A DNA stretch of 64,000 nt, from positions 7,135 to 71,134 of the forward strand of contig DAINQP010000002.1 of assembly GCA_036742665.1 (NCBI GenBank), read 5' to 3'. The position numbers and the translations under genes were made by a program. Below the pieces are notes generated by a model. It was given only the letters and a program-made list of their open reading frames with translations. It was not told the DNA's origin and searched no databases. Below, in pieces: positions 59,369 to 64,000 of the stretch (positions within the stretch are counted from its first letter, which is position 1; the number at the start of each line of letters is the position of its first letter). This stretch comes from Gp6-AA40 sp036742665. GTDB lineage: Bacteria; Acidobacteriota; Vicinamibacteria; Vicinamibacterales; UBA2999.

Positions 59369-61059
59369 GTCGCGGCGTGGCCCGCCCGAACGCCGAGCCC
59401 GGGCGCTGAGTGTTGCGCGAAGGTCTCGACAATGGACCGTGGCACACCAATGTGGAAGCCCTGTGCGTAGTCAATGCCGCTCCGGCGCAGACGATCCGTC
59501 ATGGTTTGATCGGTGACGAATTCCGCCACGGTTTTCTTCCCCATCCCCCTGGCGATCCCCACGATCGCCTCGACGACGAGCTGGTCGATCGTATTGGCCC
59601 CGAATCCACGGATGAAGTCGCCATCGATCTTGAAATAATCGAACGGGAGATGCTTCAAGTAATAGAACGAGCCAAAGCCGGAGCCGAAATCGTCCAGCGC
59701 GAAGCGGCAACCCCGGCTTCTCAGCTCCGTCATGAACGTCTTGGCCTGGTCGATGTTGCCAATGGCCGCCGTTTCGGTCAGCTCGAAGACCAGACACGCA
59801 GGGTCGATGCGCGCGTCGGCGAGCGCGCGATCGATGACCGCGACGAGTTGTGGGTTGCCGATGGACTTCGCCGAGATATTCACATTGAGTGTCAATGCGC
59901 GACCAGCCAGGGCCTGCGCGGCGATGAGAGCGACCGCCTGCTGCACCACCCAGGCGTCGATCGCGAGAATGCTGCCGAACCGTTCGGCGACGTACAGAAA
60001 CCCGCTCGGCGGGAGCAGGCGGCCGTCGTCCGTCCGCAACCGGAGCAGCAACTCGTACTGACACACCTCGTTGGTCGCGAGGTCGAGGATGGGCTGGCAG
60101 AGCAACTCCAGCTGATCGTGCGTGAGCGCGCGTTGAATACCCTCGGCCTCCGCCAGCCGCGACGATGCTCGTGGCTGTGCGTCGGAGCGCGGCCTATAGA
60201 ACGCGAACCGGTCTCGGCCCGCTTCTTTCGCCTCGTACATGGCGAGATCTGCCGCCGCCATGATTTCGATGTTCGTGAGACCGTCGAGCAGCGCGACTCC
60301 GACACTGGCCGTGACCCCAATCTGATGTTCGGCCAGCATCGCCGTTTGACGGCGCAGCGCCTTCACGATGCCGTCCGCGACCACCTCCGCCTGCTGGGCG
60401 TCGACCTGCGACAGGAGGATCCCGAACTCGTCTCCCCCCAACCGTGCGAGGATGTCAGTTTCGCGGATCCGGCCTCGAAGGGCCGCGGCGACCGTCTTGA
60501 GCAGGTCATCGCCCGCTTTGTGGCCGAACTGGTCGTTGACCGCTTTGAAATGATCGAGATCGAGCAGGAGCATGGCCCCGCCGCCGCCGTAGCGGGCAGC
60601 GGACTTTGCCTCCTGCGCCAGTTCCTGCTCGAAGCGCCGACCGTTGAACAACGCGGTCAGGAAATCGTGATCGACGAGATGCTCCAAACGCCCCTCGAGC
60701 TCTTTCCGCGCGGCGATGTCCTGGACCTGCGCGATAAGGTGCAGCGGTCGGCCTTCGTCGTCGCGGACGAGTGACACGCTCAACAGCACCCAGACCGAGT
60801 GGCCCCAGGAGTGTTGGTACCGCTTCTCGACCTGATAGGTCTGGACCCGGCCATCGAGCAATTCCCGATTCTGGTCAGTGTCGACGTCGGCATCGTGCGG
60901 ATCGGACAGGTCGCGCAGCGAGAGAGCGCACATCTGCTCGGCCGTATACCCCGTGATTCGGCACATCGCGTCATTCACGCGCAGCAACCGGTCAGACATG
61001 TCCACGAGTGCCATGCCGATCGGCGCGTGCGTGAACGCGTTTTCAAAGGCGCTACGCAT
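59365..61059 (-). CDS. PAS-GGDEF-EAL cyclic-di-GMP protein
   Basis: 564 residues. PAS domain (about 1-115, FTHAPIGMALVDMSDRLLRV). GGDEF domain (about 125-285) with intact LARLGGDEFGIL. EAL domain (about 300-550) with the ELLLRL form of the EAL motif, NVNISAKS, FELTETAAI, LDDFGSGFGSF, YFKIDGDF, TVAEFV and QGFHIG; the main metal-binding residues appear present. It may both make and degrade cyclic di-GMP. No membrane span. The start is the only ATG near the PAS domain, so the true N-terminus may be slightly different. Confidence 0.9.
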   Translation of the reverse strand: MRSAFENAFTHAPIGMALVDMSDRLLRVNDAMCRITGYTAEQMCALSLRDLSDPHDADVDTDQNRELLDGRVQTYQVEKRYQHSWGHSVWVLLSVSLVRDDEGRPLHLIAQVQDIAARKELEGRLEHLVDHDFLTALFNGRRFEQELAQEAKSAARYGGGGAMLLLDLDHFKAVNDQFGHKAGDDLLKTVAAALRGRIRETDILARLGGDEFGILLSQVDAQQAEVVADGIVKALRRQTAMLAEHQIGVTASVGVALLDGLTNIEIMAAADLAMYEAKEAGRDRFAFYRPRSDAQPRASSRLAEAEGIQRALTHDQLELLCQPILDLATNEVCQYELLLRLRTDDGRLLPPSGFLYVAERFGSILAIDAWVVQQAVALIAAQALAGRALTLNVNISAKSIGNPQLVAVIDRALADARIDPACLVFELTETAAIGNIDQAKTFMTELRSRGCRFALDDFGSGFGSFYYLKHLPFDYFKIDGDFIRGFGANTIDQLVVEAIVGIARGMGKKTVAEFVTDQTMTDRLRRSGIDYAQGFHIGVPRSIVETFAQHSAPGLGVRAGHAAT

Positions 61060-61140
61060 GGACGTTTTGAACCGTGGGCTCGGCGGCGCGCGTGTGGTGC
61101 CGTTTCTCGAATGATTTCGAGACCTCGAAGCGCGTGCCTC

Positions 61141-62514
61141 TCATCTGCTACCGCTCGGCGTGAGCGCGTCCTTCGGGAGAATAACCGCGAGGGCCACGCC
61201 GTCCCACGGCGCCTTCCCCGGGCTGCCGGTGGAATCGGCGCTGAGCGGCATCGCTCCGGTCGCCTGCGCGTCGAGATGGAATGTGCCGACGAGGTAGTCA
61301 CGCACGATCAATGCACGTGCGCGCGATCGCAGGTACTGTTCGTCACGTGGGCCCTGCTGCGCATAGCCTTCGACCATGACGATACCCGACGCAAGGTACT
61401 CGAGGTAGGGTCCGATCGCCGCGTCCACGCCGCCCTTGCCCGCCTCGCTCAACTGCTCCTTTTCCGGGTAGCCCGGCTCCGGCTCCAACAAAACATCGGA
61501 TCGAAGCCAGACTCGGACCACACGACGATCGCTACCCTTGGTCAGCGTCCCCTGCCTGTAGTCCGCCGGTGAGATCTGCGCGAGGTCGAAATAGCCGCGC
61601 TTGTTGAAGAAGCCGCGCAACAGGAAGTTGTGTTTGAGCGCTTCCATGTTCTCAGCGAAGCTCGCCATCGACTCGCGCGCGTCGTCCATCGTTTGCTTGA
61701 CGCTCGCGGTCATCCCCTGGACTGAACCATCCTTCGATTGCAAGCCTTCGAGAGTGTCTTTCGCGCTTTGGACCAGCTGCCTCGCGTTAGTCGTGATCTC
61801 TTCGGTCTGCTTTGCGATGGCCGTGACGCGGTTGTACAGCTCGTCGTCATTGACAAGTTTGCCGATCGTGCCTTTGCCACTGCGAATCCCATCGGCGATG
61901 TGCGCGGCATCCTCGGTGATCAGCGCACCGGACGCCGCGATCTTCGTCACCTCGCCACTCACGCCGGTGATCAGCGAGTTCGCGTTTTCGACGGTGTCGG
62001 CGATGGCCACGACCGCGCGCTGAACATCGTCCCGCATGCCGTCAACCGCGACGTTGACCTTCGTGACCGTGTCTCCCATCCGCTGCACGAGTTCGGCGAC
62101 GTCGAGCGGCTCCTTGCCGGCAAGCGTCGCGTTCGCGGCGACGATCGGGGCGGTGTCCGACCCCGTGGTGATGCCCAGATAGTTCCCGCCCACGAGCCCC
62201 TCGGTCTCGATCGTGGCCAGCGAGTCAGTGCGCACGAGTCGATGAAGACCCTCGACGATCTCCAGCTCGACTCGGAACTTGCCGCTCGGCGTATCCGGCG
62301 GAAGGATCTGCGTGATGGATCCGGCCTTCGCACCGGATACCCGCACAAGAGCGCCAGGTTGGAGGCCGGTGATCTTCTTGAACTCGGTGTACACAGTGAC
62401 CTTCTTCGCAAAAGCCATCTGCCGATCGCCAATCATGAACAGCCCGCCCGCGAACAGCAGGAAGCCACCCAGCACAAATACGCCGACGCCAGCCACTCTC
62501 GCCTGTGTCGCCAC
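61141..62514 (-). CDS. mlaD: MlaD-like MCE protein with OmpA-like C-terminus
   Basis: 457 residues. Membrane anchor (GVGVFVLGGFLLFAGGLFMI), MCE domain about 38-118 (TEFKKITGLQPGALVRVSGA, ETEGLVGGNYLGI), a long helical segment to about 290, then an OmpA-like peptidoglycan-binding end (AIGPYLEYLASGIVMVEGYA, LRSRARALIVRDYLV). Classical MlaD is about 180 residues; the fused end could anchor the lipid-transport line to the cell wall. GTG start shares a base with the stop of the ATPase gene. Confidence 0.85.
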   Translation of the reverse strand: MATQARVAGVGVFVLGGFLLFAGGLFMIGDRQMAFAKKVTVYTEFKKITGLQPGALVRVSGAKAGSITQILPPDTPSGKFRVELEIVEGLHRLVRTDSLATIETEGLVGGNYLGITTGSDTAPIVAANATLAGKEPLDVAELVQRMGDTVTKVNVAVDGMRDDVQRAVVAIADTVENANSLITGVSGEVTKIAASGALITEDAAHIADGIRSGKGTIGKLVNDDELYNRVTAIAKQTEEITTNARQLVQSAKDTLEGLQSKDGSVQGMTASVKQTMDDARESMASFAENMEALKHNFLLRGFFNKRGYFDLAQISPADYRQGTLTKGSDRRVVRVWLRSDVLLEPEPGYPEKEQLSEAGKGGVDAAIGPYLEYLASGIVMVEGYAQQGPRDEQYLRSRARALIVRDYLVGTFHLDAQATGAMPLSADSTGSPGKAPWDGVALAVILPKDALTPSGSR

Positions 62515-63248
62515 TAGCCGCCTCCTTGCGCATGCATGAACGCCTGAACAAGAGGCTCCTCACTGGCATCGAGCGCTTCGATTGTCCCGCTGGCGAGCAT
62601 GCGACCCTGATCCAGCACGGCGAACCTGTCACCGATCGCACGCGCGCTCGGAATGTTGTGCGTGACCACGACGAGCGTGGTCCCGCCCTGTTTCGTCTTG
62701 ACGAGCAGTTCGTCGATCTCGCGCGCGGTCATCGGATCGAGGCCCGCACTGGGCTCGTCCACCAACAGGATCGACGGGTCGAGCGCCATGGCGCGGGCCA
62801 GCCCGGCCCGTTTCTTCATCCCGCCCGACAGGTTGCCCGGCATCGTGTCGAACTCCTCTTCGAGACCGACCGCCGAGAGTTTCGCCCTCGCGCGTTCGTG
62901 AATCTCGGCGTCGCTCCAGTCGGTGTGGCGATGCATCGGAAACGACACGTTGTGTCCGACCGACATCGAGTCGAACAGCGCGGCGTTCTGAAACAGGACA
63001 CCCATGTGCTTGCGAATGTCGGCGAGCTGCGGCCCACGCAGCGTCGTGATGTCGCGCTCCTCGACGAACACTCTCCCGCTATCCGCCTTCGTCAGCCCGA
63101 TGATGTGGCGGAGGGCCACGCTCTTGCCAGTGCCGCTGCGTCCGAGCAGGCAGAACGCCTGGCCCCTGGGAATCTCGAACGACATGTCATCGAGTACCTT
63201 CCGCGTTCCGAAAGCCTTGGACACGTGATCGAATCGCACCGCGTTCAT
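62514..63248 (-). CDS. mlaF: ABC transporter ATPase, MlaF-like
   Basis: 244 residues. Walker A GRSGTGKSVAL near residue 37, Q-loop VLFQNAALFDS, signature LSGGMKKRAGLARAM, Walker B ILLVDEPSAGLDP, and switch His in VVVTHNIPS. The set is typical of Mla phospholipid transport ATPases. ATGA overlap with the permease gene and one-base overlap with the MCE gene show a coupled operon. Confidence 0.93.
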   Translation of the reverse strand: MNAVRFDHVSKAFGTRKVLDDMSFEIPRGQAFCLLGRSGTGKSVALRHIIGLTKADSGRVFVEERDITTLRGPQLADIRKHMGVLFQNAALFDSMSVGHNVSFPMHRHTDWSDAEIHERARAKLSAVGLEEEFDTMPGNLSGGMKKRAGLARAMALDPSILLVDEPSAGLDPMTAREIDELLVKTKQGGTTLVVVTHNIPSARAIGDRFAVLDQGRMLASGTIEALDASEEPLVQAFMHAQGGG

Positions 63249-64000
63249 GCCGACATCACGGGATAGAAGAAGAAGATCAGCTTCACGAGGATCACGTCGC
63301 TCAGAATGATGAGGACCGACGCCATGACGACGCTGCGCGTGGACGCCTCGCCGACGCCTTCCGTGCCTCGGCTCGTCGTGAAACCGAGATAGCTGGACAC
63401 GACGGCAATAAGGTAGCCGAACACGACGGTCCTGAGCGTGGCGAGGATGATGTCCGGGTAGGAGACGTAATTGAAGGCGCGCTCGAGATACAGCTGCCAG
63501 GACATCCCGGACACCGCGGTCTCAGCCACGTACCCACCGAGAATGCCTGCGAAGTCCATCATGATCGTGAGGAGCGGCATCGCAATCATCAGGGCGATGA
63601 TGCGCGTGACCGCCAGATACTTGAACGCGTCGACGGCAGTGGCTTCGAGTGCGTCGATCTGCTCGGATACTTTCATCGCGCCGATCTCGGCGCCGATACC
63701 AGCACCCACGCGACCGGCGACCAGCAGACCGGCGATGAGGGGGCCGGTTTCGCGAATGAGCGCAATCGCGAGGGCGGCGGGAATCATCGCCTCCGCGCCG
63801 AAGCGCTCGAGCGAGGCGCGTGTGTGCATCGAGAGCACCACGCCCACGGCGACGCCTGCCGTAATGATGAGCGGCGCGGAACGGTACCCGAACTCGTACG
63901 CATGCCTGAGCACTTCGCGCGGTTCATAGGGAGGGCGCGCCGCGCCGACGAGGGCCTTCGCGCCAAACGTGGCGATCGCGCCGGCCAGCTCACAGACGGC
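63245..64000 (-). CDS. mlaE: MlaE-like permease (5' end outside window)
   Basis: At least 251 residues; the frame remains open to the right edge (upstream codons encode ELAGAIATFGAKALVGAARP), so the start lies beyond the window. Several membrane spans and the MlaE-family regions GPLIAGLLVAGRVGAGIGAE, MKVSEQIDALEATAVD and SYLGFTTSRGTEGVGEAS are present. It forms the channel part of the MCE lipid transporter with the ATPase and MCE genes downstream. Lipid movement between the inner and outer membrane is the family function. Confidence 0.92.
   Translation of the reverse strand, partial: AVCELAGAIATFGAKALVGAARPPYEPREVLRHAYEFGYRSAPLIITAGVAVGVVLSMHTRASLERFGAEAMIPAALAIALIRETGPLIAGLLVAGRVGAGIGAEIGAMKVSEQIDALEATAVDAFKYLAVTRIIALMIAMPLLTIMMDFAGILGGYVAETAVSGMSWQLYLERAFNYVSYPDIILATLRTVVFGYLIAVVSSYLGFTTSRGTEGVGEASTRSVVMASVLIILSDVILVKLIFFFYPVMSA

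Noticed and set aside
59410..60774. A 454-residue plus-strand frame
   Set aside because: Antisense to the GGDEF-EAL gene, whose motifs are intact.

Overview
The window is a high-GC, gene-dense bacterial chromosome segment. Its gene families point to a soil Acidobacteriota, most likely a Vicinamibacteria-like lineage. The indicators are a TonB receptor with a carboxypeptidase-regulatory N-terminus, a DUF1592/DUF1552 pair, DUF6152 and DUF6644 proteins, a PadR regulator next to an ADOP-type permease relic, PEGA and PD40 kinase-like proteins, many secreted PDLTGIW-type proteins, and short palindromic repeats starting with GTAG. The assignment is inferred from gene content. No rRNA or tRNA gene was seen.

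Layout. 1-3.9 kb: a CoA-dependent hydroxycinnamate module (3-hydroxyacyl-CoA dehydrogenase, feruloyl-CoA synthase, amidohydrolase). 4-10.4 kb: a small membrane protein, a metallophosphoesterase divergent from an OprP-type porin and a CotH protein, then secreted, TPR-like and cupin genes. 10.5-13.6 kb: a large TonB-dependent receptor. 13.8-20.5 kb: a tightly overlapping run of a His-rich membrane protein, a YtkA/FixH-like protein, a NapH/FesM-like polyferredoxin, a membrane-anchored partner, a NarL-type kinase and regulator, and a CRTAC1-like FG-GAP protein; this is the best candidate here for an undescribed system. 20.5-34 kb: small secreted proteins, a PQQ-type sugar dehydrogenase, a decaying PadR/ADOP module, an AhpD-like protein coupled to a QueG/reductive-dehalogenase-like Fe-S protein, cupins, a GMC oxidoreductase and DUF6152. 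34-40 kb: a DUF1592-DUF1552-ankyrin operon. 41-44.4 kb: a PEGA pseudokinase with a TonB-C protein. 44.7-51.2 kb: secreted proteins, two type-B carboxylesterases and a DUF6644-DUF6644-DUF6152 cassette. 51.3-64 kb: a Ser/Thr kinase with a beta-propeller, a Crp/Fnr regulator, a histidine kinase, a REC-HATPase fusion, a PAS-GGDEF-EAL protein and an Mla/MCE lipid-transport operon that runs off the right edge.

Two themes are not explained by ordinary genes. First, a family of short palindromes bounded by GTAG/CTAC occurs in many gaps and inside reading frames. In at least four genes the GTAG of a repeat supplies the TAG stop codon, and in others repeat-like DNA is translated inside a signal peptide or domain. 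Second, there are several gene relics: an amber-interrupted PadR with a truncated ADOP permease, a frameshifted secreted-protein tail, a deletion-scarred copy of the DUF6644/DUF6152 cassette, and a frameshifted cytochrome-c-peroxidase-like tail.

All calls come from reading translations and motifs. No database search was run, and functions given for families named only by DUF are deliberately left open.
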